NCBI GenBank assembly: GCA_044450785.1
Contig: JBIOJM010000407.1
Location: 1-8,329, forward strand
Length of the DNA stretch: 8,329 bases
Direction: 5' to 3'
Source: JBIOJM01 sp044450785
GTDB taxonomy: Bacteria > Planctomycetota > Planctomycetia > Isosphaerales > Isosphaeraceae
Made by a program: the position numbers and the translations under genes. Shown piece by piece: positions 1 through 7,038 of the stretch; position 1 is the first letter of the stretch, and every line of letters starts with the position of its first letter. The notes under the pieces were generated by a model that was not told the origin of the DNA, made no database searches, and was given only the letters and a program-made list of their open reading frames with translations.

Positions 1-758
1 GCCCTATGGATCCGATCATGGACATCGCGCGGGCGTATGATCTCCGCGTCGTTGAGGATGCGGCCCAAGGGGTGAACGCCCGCTACAAAGGACGGGCCCT
101 GGGATCGATCGGCGGTCTCGGCACATATAGTTTCCACGAAACCAAGAACTACATCTGCGGAGAAGGAGGAGCACTTTGCATCAACGACCCCTCCCTCCTC
201 GAGCGAGCCGAGATCATCCGTGACAAGGGGACCAACCGGAAGCAGTTCTTCCGCGGCCAGGTCGACAAGTACACGTGGGTTGACGTCGGCTCGAGCTACG
301 TCCCGAGCGAGATCTGCTCGGCGTTCCTGTACGCACAACTGGAGATGATGGACGAAATCACCGAGGTCAGACGGCGGAGTTATGATTATTACCAGCAGCA
401 GCTCAGTCCCTTGGAGGAAGAGGGACTTCTGCGACTGCCGCATATCCCGGCGGACTGCGAGAGCAATCACCATCTGTTCTACATCATCCTCCCTCACCAG
501 GCAGCTCGGGATGCCCTGATCAACCACTTGCGGCGCCATCAGGTCCTCGCCGTGTTCCATTATGTGCCGCTGCATAGCTCGCCGATGGGGCGGACATATG
601 GATACCGCGAGGGTGATCTTCCCGTGACCGAAGACATGAGTCGCCGGCTCGTGCGACTTCCGCTCTATTACGAGATCACCCTTGGCGAGCAGGCCCGCGT
701 CGTCGATCAGATCCGCCGCCACCTACGGAAGACTTCGGCCCGCCTTCCCGCGGCGTAG
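1..758 (+). CDS. wecE: dTDP-4-amino-4,6-dideoxygalactose transaminase, WecE/RffA type (5' truncated by window edge)
   Basis: PLP-dependent sugar aminotransferase of the DegT/DnrJ/EryC1 family. WecE converts dTDP-4-keto-6-deoxyglucose to dTDP-4-amino-4,6-dideoxygalactose, with glutamate as amino donor, in the cytoplasm. The frame is open through the left edge (first whole codon at base 3). The ATG at base 6 is therefore internal, and comparison with the E. coli protein as I remember it (376 aa) suggests about 134 residues lie outside. Counting from that ATG, VVEDAAQG (15-22) holds the Asp that contacts the PLP pyridine nitrogen. SFHETKN (42-48) holds the Schiff-base Lys47, equivalent to E. coli Lys181. 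RGQVDKYTW, the D-x-GSSY motif and VFHYVPLH also match WecE closely, so I prefer it over generic DegT or ArnB/PseC homologues. It is followed 80 bp later by its expected partner, wecD. Confidence 0.92.
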   Translation, partial: PMDPIMDIARAYDLRVVEDAAQGVNARYKGRALGSIGGLGTYSFHETKNYICGEGGALCINDPSLLERAEIIRDKGTNRKQFFRGQVDKYTWVDVGSSYVPSEICSAFLYAQLEMMDEITEVRRRSYDYYQQQLSPLEEEGLLRLPHIPADCESNHHLFYIILPHQAARDALINHLRRHQVLAVFHYVPLHSSPMGRTYGYREGDLPVTEDMSRRLVRLPLYYEITLGEQARVVDQIRRHLRKTSARLPAA

Positions 759-838
759 GGCTGCGGCGAGGCTGGACCGGCGTGATGATCTTACCAGCTC
801 GTGGGGACACGGTTCGGACAGGAAGAGCGGGATCGCCC

Positions 839-1597
839 ATGCTGACCACACCCGTTCCCTCACCAGTCACACTGGAGTCCTTGCCTTGGGATTCTCACCA
901 CTTCGGCTTTCCTGTCGCTCGTATGATGGGACTGAAGCTCGGTGAGCTCGAGCTGCGGGAAGGACTCTGTTCTGCGCGGCGAATGAAGGTCAAGTTGGTT
1001 TACTGGGCCGCCGACCCCGGGGGGAACGTTCCGCAACCAATCCTCGATGAGTTCGGCGGTCTTTTCGTCGACCGAAAGGCGACCTTCCAGAAAACTCTAC
1101 CGGCTCTCGGCCCCGAGAGCGATGCCCTCCAGTCCTGGCGGATTACCGAGCATCCCAGAACCGACCCTGCTGTCGAACTGGTCCGACTCGCCGTGACCGC
1201 GGGATCCTGTTCGCGGTTTCGGCTCGATCCGCGCATCCCCAGGGAATCGTTCAAGCGCCTCTACGAACTCTGGATCGTCCGCAGCGTTCTCGGTGAACTG
1301 GCCGATATGGTGTTCGTCGCCGCTCGCGGCAGGTCCACGAGCGAACCGGCGGGCCTGATCACGGTCCGCTTGACCGGCGGCCAGGGTTCGATCGGCCTGA
1401 TCGCCGTCGATGAACTCGCAAGGGGGCAGGGAATCGGCACTCGCTTGATCCAGGCCGCGCACCGGTGGCTGCTCGCACGTGGGGTGAAGCGCGTCACGGT
1501 GGTGACCCAGCTCGACAACCAGGCTGCATGCCGGTTCTATGAAAAATGTGGCTATGAACAGGTTGAATTGCGGCATGTTTATCACTTCTGGATCTAA
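839..1597 (+). CDS. wecD: dTDP-fucosamine acetyltransferase-like GNAT protein (WecD/RffC type)
   Basis: Predicted acetyl-CoA-dependent N-acetyltransferase that acetylates the 4-amino group made by WecE, giving dTDP-Fuc4NAc. From the ATG at 839 it is 252 residues, against about 224 in E. coli WecD. The N-terminal domain begins LESLPWDSHHFGFPVARM (12-29), like the WecD start 'EPLTWENAFFG'. SRFRLDP followed by FKRLYELWI (125-145) matches the WecD 'SRFRAPWY…FYAQWI' region. The C-terminal GNAT fold has a canonical acetyl-CoA loop RGQGIGTR (195-202) and motif B N-x-AACRFYEKCGY (227-239). Its Tyr234 aligns with the catalytic-acid Tyr of WecD. An in-frame ATG pair at 782/785 would add 19 residues, but homology starts after 839. 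Neither start has a strong ribosome-binding site. The glycosyltransferase gene follows after 15 bp. Confidence 0.85.
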   Translation: MLTTPVPSPVTLESLPWDSHHFGFPVARMMGLKLGELELREGLCSARRMKVKLVYWAADPGGNVPQPILDEFGGLFVDRKATFQKTLPALGPESDALQSWRITEHPRTDPAVELVRLAVTAGSCSRFRLDPRIPRESFKRLYELWIVRSVLGELADMVFVAARGRSTSEPAGLITVRLTGGQGSIGLIAVDELARGQGIGTRLIQAAHRWLLARGVKRVTVVTQLDNQAACRFYEKCGYEQVELRHVYHFWI

Positions 1598-1612
1598 GAT
1601 CGGGGGGCTGCG

Positions 1613-2638
1613 ATGTCTCGTGTTCAGGTCTCGGTGGTCGTCCCGGTCTACCGTTCGGAATCATCGCTCCGCCCGCTGGTCGCGCGGCTGTTGCGGGTAC
1701 TGGGGCGGACCGGTCTCCGCCATGAAGTCATCCTCATCGAGGACGGCGGTGGAGATGGGTCCTGGAACGTGCTCCGTGAGCTGCAGGCCGACGAGCATGA
1801 TCGCGTCGTCGTCATTCAGCTCATGCGCAACTACGGTCAGCACAATGCCCTCATGTGCGGCTTCCGCCATGCGCGCGGGGAATACATCGTCACGATGGAT
1901 GATGACCTGCAAAACCCTCCGGAAGAGATCCCCAAGCTCCTGGACGCCATTCAAACGGGTCAATACGACCTGGTCTACGGAACCTATTGCTCGAAGAAGC
2001 ACAGCCTCTGGAGGAACGCCGGGTCGGCTCTCGTCAACGCCTTCTACAGGATCGTCTTCAAGAACGCGGTCACGATCTCATCCTTCCGCGCGATTCACCG
2101 ACCACTGCTGGAGAGCATCTTTCCCTACGACTTGAACTTCACGTTCATCGACGGGCTACTCGCCTGGAATACCCAGCGGATCGGCCAGGTCGAGGTCGAG
2201 CATCTTCCGCGCGCCGCAGGCCGTTCAGGATACGATCCGAGGAAGCTCATCGTGCTTGCGCTCAACCTCTTCACGAACTTCTCACTGTTGCCTCTCCAGA
2301 TCGTTTCCTGGTGCGGCCTGGCGCTCTCCGGCTGTGGGTTCCTGCTGGTTCTCTTCTATCTCGTTCAGTCACTCCGTGCCCAGATCATCGTGCCGGGCTA
2401 CGCCTCGACCATCATCGCGATCCTGGTCGTGGGCGGAACGCAACTGCTCGCGCTCGGCATCATCGGTGAGTATCTCGGTCGGCTCCATCTGAACGTCAAC
2501 CGCAAGCCCCAATACACGGTAAGGGCCATGCTGAAAGGCCCTTCCAGCGATCAATCGAACACGAGGAAACCCGCTCCCCCGCAAGCCGCACGAGGGCGAT
2601 CGTATGCCGAGCATGGAAGTGATTCACAGGGACGATGA
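1613..2638 (+). CDS. Polyprenyl-phosphate glycosyltransferase, GT2 family (ArnC/GtrB/DPM1-like)
   Basis: A 341-residue membrane-anchored inverting glycosyltransferase. This family transfers a sugar from a nucleotide donor to undecaprenyl phosphate at the cytoplasmic face. The GT-A domain starts VSVVVPVYRSE (6-16). RNYGQHNALMCGF (72-84) and DDDLQNPPEEIPKLLD (96-111) closely match ArnC, and Asp96-98 supply the DXD-like metal/nucleotide site. GRSGYDPRK (203-211) matches the G-x-S-K-Y acceptor loop. Two membrane helices follow at about 226-251 and 263-286, then the typical GEYLGRLHLNVNRKPQY segment (285-301). The usual DDGSxD motif reads EDGGGDGSW (43-51); Asp44 is kept but the first acid is Glu. 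A G-rich stretch at 1602-1607 may serve as ribosome-binding site. The last 35 bp overlap the next gene. The sugar it carries cannot be read from sequence. Confidence 0.9.
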   Translation: MSRVQVSVVVPVYRSESSLRPLVARLLRVLGRTGLRHEVILIEDGGGDGSWNVLRELQADEHDRVVVIQLMRNYGQHNALMCGFRHARGEYIVTMDDDLQNPPEEIPKLLDAIQTGQYDLVYGTYCSKKHSLWRNAGSALVNAFYRIVFKNAVTISSFRAIHRPLLESIFPYDLNFTFIDGLLAWNTQRIGQVEVEHLPRAAGRSGYDPRKLIVLALNLFTNFSLLPLQIVSWCGLALSGCGFLLVLFYLVQSLRAQIIVPGYASTIIAILVVGGTQLLALGIIGEYLGRLHLNVNRKPQYTVRAMLKGPSSDQSNTRKPAPPQAARGRSYAEHGSDSQGR

Positions 2639-3431
2639 ATACGATAGTCGTCTTCTTCCCCTGCTGCGGAGGATGCAAAAGCGTCACTTCTGGTATCAGG
2701 GGCGACATCGCTTCCTCCTTGAAGCCGTCCATCGCCGGCTCAGGCACGCAGCCAACCAGGCCGGCGCCTATCACGTCGTCGATTTCGGAGGGGGTTGCGG
2801 CGGCTGGCTCGATTACCTGCTGGGGCGGAAGAAGTTCGCTGTTTCCGAAGTCGTCCTGGCCGACTCCTCGTTGGCGGCGTTATCGATGGCGGCCGAGTGC
2901 CTTCCGGCCGAGGTCGAGCGCGGCCAGGTTGACCTGATGGACCTGCCCTGGTCACGGCGCTGGGACCTGGCATTCCTGCTGGATGTCCTGGAGCATCTCC
3001 CCGATCAAGCGGCCGTGCTGGCTCAGGTCCGCGAGGCGCTCGTTCCCGGCGGACTGCTCTTCATCACGGTCCCCGCCTTTAGCGGGCTGTGGACCTGGAA
3101 CGACGACATATGCCGGCACCTTCGGCGATACCGCCGGCGAGATTTCAGCCGGCTCGCCGGCGAATGCGGTTTCGAGCTGCTCGACGCACGCTACTTCATG
3201 TTCATCCTGAGCCCTCTCCTGCTCGCGACCCGATTGGCAACGGGTCTCAGGATCAAGTTCAAGACCGAAGAACAGAGGAACGAGCTGGTCGTACGGATGC
3301 ACTCGATCCCCCATCCCATTGTGAATGGCGTTTTGACCACGGCGTTCGCCGTCGAGACGCCGCTGGGGCACAACATCCGGTTCCCGTGGGGAAGCTCGCT
3401 TCTGGCGGTTCTTCGGCGACCAGAAGAGTGA
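2604..3431 (+). CDS. Class I SAM-dependent methyltransferase
   Basis: A 275-residue Rossmann-fold methyltransferase that transfers methyl from S-adenosylmethionine; the substrate is unknown. The N-terminus has HFWYQGRHRFLLEAV (28-42), a lead-in common in this group. Motif I is VVDFGGGCGGWLDYL (58-72), where the more usual form is VLDxGCGxG. The acidic end of strand 2 is LADSS (86-90). DLAFLLDVLEHLPD (121-134) is the post-motif with the conserved Asp and His, and LVPGGLLFITVPA (146-158) is motif III. HLRRYRRRDF (172-181) matches the 'HRRRYxRxxL' signature frequent in polysaccharide-cluster methyltransferases. The ATG at 2604 has GAGGG at 2592-2596, seven bases upstream, and overlaps the glycosyltransferase by 35 bp, which suggests translational coupling. 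An alternative ATG lies at 2613. By position it may methylate a sugar or lipid-linked intermediate, which is inference only. Confidence 0.87.
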   Translation: MPSMEVIHRDDEYDSRLLPLLRRMQKRHFWYQGRHRFLLEAVHRRLRHAANQAGAYHVVDFGGGCGGWLDYLLGRKKFAVSEVVLADSSLAALSMAAECLPAEVERGQVDLMDLPWSRRWDLAFLLDVLEHLPDQAAVLAQVREALVPGGLLFITVPAFSGLWTWNDDICRHLRRYRRRDFSRLAGECGFELLDARYFMFILSPLLLATRLATGLRIKFKTEEQRNELVVRMHSIPHPIVNGVLTTAFAVETPLGHNIRFPWGSSLLAVLRRPEE

Positions 3432-3500
3432 ATCAGGTTGGGAGATCGGCTCGCCCCTCCGGCGTGAAAGGCGCTCGCTCGGTCCGCCGCGCCGCTCTAC

Positions 3501-5168
3501 TTATCGGCTCAGAACCATGATCCCTCCGTCGTTCAGGACCACTCGGGTGTAGTTTTGCCGGATGAAGCGCTCGAGGTACTGATGGGCTCGCCTGCTCGCC
3601 CGGACGTACACGTCAACGGTCTTCTCCGGGCCCGACTCAAACTCAGATGGCACGACGACCAATTGAGGCATTTCCGCCTGGATTGCCTCCAGGTTGCGTG
3701 CGCGGTATTGCGGCGAGTCGAAGACACCCGCGTAGTAGGCATGGAGCCTGCCGCTGATCCGTCGCTGCGTGAGTGCATAGAACTGGCAGTCGAGCGGAAA
3801 AACAAGAATCGGGTCCCCATGCTTGGTCAGCTTCGTGACGGTGGACAAGGCCGTCGCTCGGGGATCGCGGCCTGAATGACCCAGCGGATCGGCCAGGCTG
3901 TTGTATCGCTCGAGCGGCCAGGCAGAGAATGCCTCCAGGTCAACTTGACCCCAGTGTGACAGCTTCAGGCCGATCGCGACGAGCAAGGTCGCGTAGCCGA
4001 CGCCCGCCAGGCGAATCCAGGGCTTTGCACGTGCGGGGAGACGGAAACCTTCGGCACCACCGAGAAGCCCGGAAGCGAGCAATGAGGCGCAGACGATCGC
4101 CGGAGGGACGACCTGGAGGAGATGACCGGGGTCCATTCGGTGCATGGCCTGGTGCAGGGAGCCCATCCCGACCAAGGCTGACGCGAGCAGGAACCAGGAC
4201 CGCGCGTCGAGCCGGCCGGCCAACGCGCGGCGCCAGACCGCCACGAACGCAAATAGATACGACGCCGGGATCAACCCGTATCCCACGATCACACTTCGGA
4301 ACGGGGGCGGAGGCTGGGACATTCCGGTGCAAATCGCCAGTGTCGCCTGGACCGTCGTCACCAGGTAGGTGAGTGGAGCAAGAGGGCCGACACGTGCAGC
4401 CAGGTAACCGAACCATGCGAGAGGAAAGACCGAGAATCCGGCGAGCAAAAGCCCCATCGTCCGCAGGGCTCGGGCCGGATCTCGTGGGCGCTCGCCGGCC
4501 TCGATCAGGCCCAGGAAGACCAGGCACGCCGCCAGCTCGGTCGTCCCGAAGTCGGGCCGGTACAGCCAGCAGATGCCCAGGATGGAGCCGCCGGCGACAA
4601 CCCAGCGCCTCCGCCCCGCGGGCGGGCAGCTCAGGTAGCGGTGCCAGACCCAGAGGATGGCCATGGGGATCAGCCAGACGTACCACTTGTAGAAACGTGC
4701 CTGAAGCACGAACCCGAACCCGGCCGCGACGAGTCCCACACGCTTCGAGGCGTACCGAGAGACGAGGTGATAGAGCAGGAACAACGAGAGGGCGTAACCC
4801 GTCGAGCAGAGGATCGTTTCCCCGATCAGGGAACCGGTGAGCCACAACCCCAAGGCGCTCGTGTACATCACCATGGGGCCATAGGCGATGATGAGGTCGA
4901 TGCCGGGGACCTTGCCCAGCAGGACTTGCGTCCCGATGCTGAGCTGATATCCGTGGTCCTGACTGGATATGAAGAACCCCAGCCCGGGAGCCTTCAACAG
5001 AAACAGGAGGAGGAAGCCGAGGAAGACGACCGCGCCCTTGATCGCCTCGACGGTTCCTCGTGCACGATCGGGACCGGAATCGACCGAGGACGGCGGATCG
5101 ATTCGGCCCTTGGCCGCGCCCGGCCTCCATCGCGTCCTTGCAGTCTGCTCGCCTGGGCAGAGCGACAT
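3501..5168 (-). CDS. Polytopic membrane protein, probable GT-C-type glycosyltransferase (GT39/ArnT-like)
   Basis: A 555-residue integral membrane protein with about 11-12 hydrophobic helices between residues 43 and 403 and a soluble C-terminal part (about 410-555). After the first helix comes SSQDHGYQLSIGTQVLLGK (68-86), with Asp71 in the first external loop, where GT-C enzymes keep their catalytic acid. Then comes IAYGP (94-98). A later loop has HRMDPGHL (343-350), similar to the R-x-D-x-x-H loop I associate with such membrane glycosyltransferases. The C-terminal DPILVFPLDCQFYALTQRR (452-470) resembles the periplasmic segment of GT39-like proteins. GT-C enzymes take sugars from polyprenyl phosphate on the outer face, which fits the GT2 loader encoded nearby. 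The exact family is uncertain and the donor and acceptor are unknown. The start is well supported by a GGAGGAG ribosome-binding site. It converges on the methyltransferase gene. Confidence 0.7.
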   Translation of the reverse strand: MSLCPGEQTARTRWRPGAAKGRIDPPSSVDSGPDRARGTVEAIKGAVVFLGFLLLFLLKAPGLGFFISSQDHGYQLSIGTQVLLGKVPGIDLIIAYGPMVMYTSALGLWLTGSLIGETILCSTGYALSLFLLYHLVSRYASKRVGLVAAGFGFVLQARFYKWYVWLIPMAILWVWHRYLSCPPAGRRRWVVAGGSILGICWLYRPDFGTTELAACLVFLGLIEAGERPRDPARALRTMGLLLAGFSVFPLAWFGYLAARVGPLAPLTYLVTTVQATLAICTGMSQPPPPFRSVIVGYGLIPASYLFAFVAVWRRALAGRLDARSWFLLASALVGMGSLHQAMHRMDPGHLLQVVPPAIVCASLLASGLLGGAEGFRLPARAKPWIRLAGVGYATLLVAIGLKLSHWGQVDLEAFSAWPLERYNSLADPLGHSGRDPRATALSTVTKLTKHGDPILVFPLDCQFYALTQRRISGRLHAYYAGVFDSPQYRARNLEAIQAEMPQLVVVPSEFESGPEKTVDVYVRASRRAHQYLERFIRQNYTRVVLNDGGIMVLSR

Positions 5169-5172
5169 GGGG

Positions 5173-5179
5173 CTCCTCC
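5173..5179 (-). promoter_or_regulatory. Ribosome-binding site of the membrane glycosyltransferase gene
   Basis: Reads GGAGGAG on the minus strand, four bases before the ATG at 5168. It is the best Shine-Dalgarno match in the window and decides the start of the 555-residue membrane protein. Confidence 0.75.
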
Positions 5180-5233
5180 GGCTTGCTCATCCCATCCGTG
5201 TTCTCGATGAGACACCACGGCGGGCGTATCCTA

Positions 5234-5287
5234 CAGTCGACTGACGTGTTCGGCCAGGCGAAGATCGGTGGACCGAAGCTCCGGAGC
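5234..5287. other. Three short dyads in the metG-to-membrane-protein gap
   Basis: The 144-bp gap contains two perfect 10-bp palindromes, CAGTCGACTG (5234-5243) and GCTCCGGAGC (5278-5287). Between them is TCGGT-gg-ACCGA (5265-5276). They lie just downstream of the metG stop and 66-119 bp upstream of the next minus-strand start. They could be binding sites or parts of a weak terminator, or they could be chance in GC-rich DNA. No T-tract follows and no convincing -10/-35 pair was found here. Confidence 0.2.
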
Positions 5288-5312
5288 ATCGGCCCGCGCC
5301 CCGAGGAGAGGA

Positions 5313-6902
5313 CTAACGCAGCTCGATTTTCGGAAACAACGGCGCCGGCTTGCCGCCGGCTACCGCGGCCGTCACGCACAGCTCCTTGGCCGAAAGCGGC
5401 GAGGTGGCATCACCGTAGTTGACCCGTTCCCACGCTTTGATTTCCTCGAAGTTGAATGAACGGTAGAACGTCTCGGCCGTACGGGGCAGAAAGGGCTTGA
5501 TCAAGATCGCGGCGATCCGCAGCCAATCCGCCAGGTTGACCAGGACGGCGCGGCAGGCTTCGAGGTCGGTCTTGGCCAGCTTGAACGGCTCGGTCTCCTG
5601 GATGTACCGGTTGGCGGAATCGACGACATCCCGCCAGATCCGCTGCAAGGCGGCGGCGTATTCGAACGAGCCGACCTGCTGGCGCAAGCCACCAACCAGG
5701 CCCGCGATGTCGAGTCCCTGACGCCACCGGCTAGTGTCGGTCGTGTCCGCCTCTTCGAGCCGGCCCCCGAAGTACTTGAGGCACATCGTCAAGATGCGGC
5801 TGTACAGATTGCCCAGGTTATTGGCGAGGCCGCTATTGTACGTGTCGGCGAACCGTTCGAAGGAGAACTCGCCGTCGCCGCCGAACGGGCATTGGCTCAT
5901 GAAGTAATAGCGGAACGCCTCGACCGAGAATTTCTCGATCAGCTCCATGGGCTCGACGACATTGCCCACGCTCTTGCTGATTTTTTGGACCACTCCGGTC
6001 TCTTCGTTCTTCCGGTAGACAAAGCCATGTCCGAAAACGCGCAGCGGCAACGGCAGCCCGGCCGACATCAGCATCGCCGGCCAGAGCGCGCAGTGGAACC
6101 GGGTGATGTCCTTGCCGATCACGTGCACCTGGGCCGGCCAGAGCCGGCGAAACCGCTCGAGATCGGTGCCATAGCCAATCGCGGTGATGTAGTTCAGGAG
6201 CGCGTCGAACCAGACGTAAATCGTCTGCGACGAATCGAAGGGGACTTTGATGCCCCAATCCAACCCTTTGCGAGTGATGGCGATGTCCTTGAGCTCGGAC
6301 TCCACGAGGTTGACCACCTCGTTGCGCCGGCTCTCCGGCTGGATGAATTCGGGGTGAGACGCGTAATGCGCCAGCAATCGGTCGCGATAGGCCGAGAGCC
6401 GGAAGAAATAATTCTCCTCTTCGACCCAGGCCAGTGTCGCGCCGGGGTGGTTCGGGCAGCGTCCCCCCCCCTCTTCCACTTCCTTCTCGGTCTTGAACGC
6501 TTCGCAGCCGGTGCAGTAGTGACCGGTATACTTGCCCTTGTAGATGTCGCCTGCGTCAAAAACCGCCTGAATGAACTTTCGGCACCCGAGGTGGTGCCGC
6601 TCTTCGCTGGTCTGGATAAAATCGTCGTACGAGATGTCGAGGGCACGCCAGACCTCTTGAAACTGCCGGGCCATCTCGTCCACGTACTGCTGAGGGCCGA
6701 CACCCAGCTCGCGCGCGCGCTGCGGCACCTTGATCGTGTTTTCATCGTTGCCCATCAGGAAGTGGACGCTGTCCCCCTCCATCCGGCGGAATCGAGCTTG
6801 CACGTCGGCCCCGATCTTCTCGAACGCGGTGCCGATGTGCGGACGGCTGTTGGGATAGTCGATCGCCGTCGTGATGAAGAATCGCGAATCGTTGTCCATC
6901 AT
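5313..6902 (-). CDS. metG: Methionine--tRNA ligase, short form without C-terminal tRNA-binding domain
   Basis: Class I aminoacyl-tRNA synthetase charging tRNA-Met with methionine, 529 residues, cytoplasmic. FITTAIDYPNSRPHIGTAFE (9-28) holds the HIGH-type motif (HIG at 22-24). VQKISKS (305-311) is the KMSKS equivalent. The connective domain has one zinc knuckle, C130-x2-C133 then C149-x2-H152, the C-C-C-H arrangement known from Thermus-type MetRS rather than the four-Cys, two-knuckle E. coli form. YVWFDALLNYITAIGY (229-244) and the HVIGKDITRFHCALWPA stretch (260-276) are conserved catalytic-domain segments. The anticodon-binding helical domain runs from about 355 to the end. There is no C-terminal EMAP-like domain, which many bacterial MetRS have. 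A GAGGA ribosome-binding site (6908-6912) supports the double ATG at 6902/6899. A nine-G tract on the coding strand encodes the glycines before C149. Confidence 0.96.
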   Translation of the reverse strand: MMDNDSRFFITTAIDYPNSRPHIGTAFEKIGADVQARFRRMEGDSVHFLMGNDENTIKVPQRARELGVGPQQYVDEMARQFQEVWRALDISYDDFIQTSEERHHLGCRKFIQAVFDAGDIYKGKYTGHYCTGCEAFKTEKEVEEGGGRCPNHPGATLAWVEEENYFFRLSAYRDRLLAHYASHPEFIQPESRRNEVVNLVESELKDIAITRKGLDWGIKVPFDSSQTIYVWFDALLNYITAIGYGTDLERFRRLWPAQVHVIGKDITRFHCALWPAMLMSAGLPLPLRVFGHGFVYRKNEETGVVQKISKSVGNVVEPMELIEKFSVEAFRYYFMSQCPFGGDGEFSFERFADTYNSGLANNLGNLYSRILTMCLKYFGGRLEEADTTDTSRWRQGLDIAGLVGGLRQQVGSFEYAAALQRIWRDVVDSANRYIQETEPFKLAKTDLEACRAVLVNLADWLRIAAILIKPFLPRTAETFYRSFNFEEIKAWERVNYGDATSPLSAKELCVTAAVAGGKPAPLFPKIELR

Positions 6903-6907
6903 GCCAA

Positions 6908-6912
6908 TCCTC
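6908..6912 (-). promoter_or_regulatory. Ribosome-binding site of metG
   Basis: Reads GAGGA on the minus strand, five bases before the first of two adjacent ATG codons. It supports the 6902 start. Confidence 0.6.
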
Positions 6913-6957
6913 GAGCCCCGTTTCGCCGGAGCCAGTCGATCCCTCTTCGGCCCTCAC

Positions 6958-6984
6958 GGTCGTCGACCTCACGAGGCGACGACC
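6958..6984 (-). terminator. Strong stem-loop between the PEP-CTERM gene and metG (candidate terminator or metG leader hairpin)
   Basis: Arms GGTCGTCG (6958-6965) and CGACGACC (6977-6984) pair over 8 bp. After a one-base bulge (A6966), CCTC and GAGG extend the stem around a very short loop; in practice a CACG tetraloop closed by 3 bp. It lies 54 bp downstream of the PEP-CTERM stop and 55 bp upstream of the metG start, with both genes on the minus strand. No T-tract follows on the minus strand, so classical Rho-independent termination is not assured. It could equally be a structured metG leader. Confidence 0.45.
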
Positions 6985-7038
6985 AACGGACACATTCGGA
7001 CCGCGAGTCGTTCATTGCTCGCCCGGTCTAGGTCCAAT

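Noticed and set aside
782..841. Upstream ATG pair at 782/785 as the wecD start
   Set aside because: The extra 19 residues have no similarity to WecD and no ribosome-binding site precedes them. The 839 start fits the family better, but the longer form is not fully excluded.
3432..3500. Bidirectional terminator in the convergent gap
   Set aside because: I looked for a hairpin between the two convergent stops and found only 4-bp arms and direct repeats, with no T-tract.
3089..3520. 143-codon + strand frame across the methyltransferase 3' end
   Set aside because: It is a +1 shadow of the methyltransferase, with Arg/Ala/Pro-rich composition and no own start signal.
3940..5379. 479-codon minus-strand frame overlapping the membrane glycosyltransferase
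   Set aside because: Its translation is rich in Arg, Pro and Gly and has no membrane segments or motifs. The 555-residue frame has coherent helices and a strong ribosome-binding site.
5892..7031. Long open frame (379 codons) on the + strand opposite metG
   Set aside because: It is antisense to a fully conserved MetRS gene, and long antisense frames are common opposite GC-rich genes. Its translation shows no recognisable motif.
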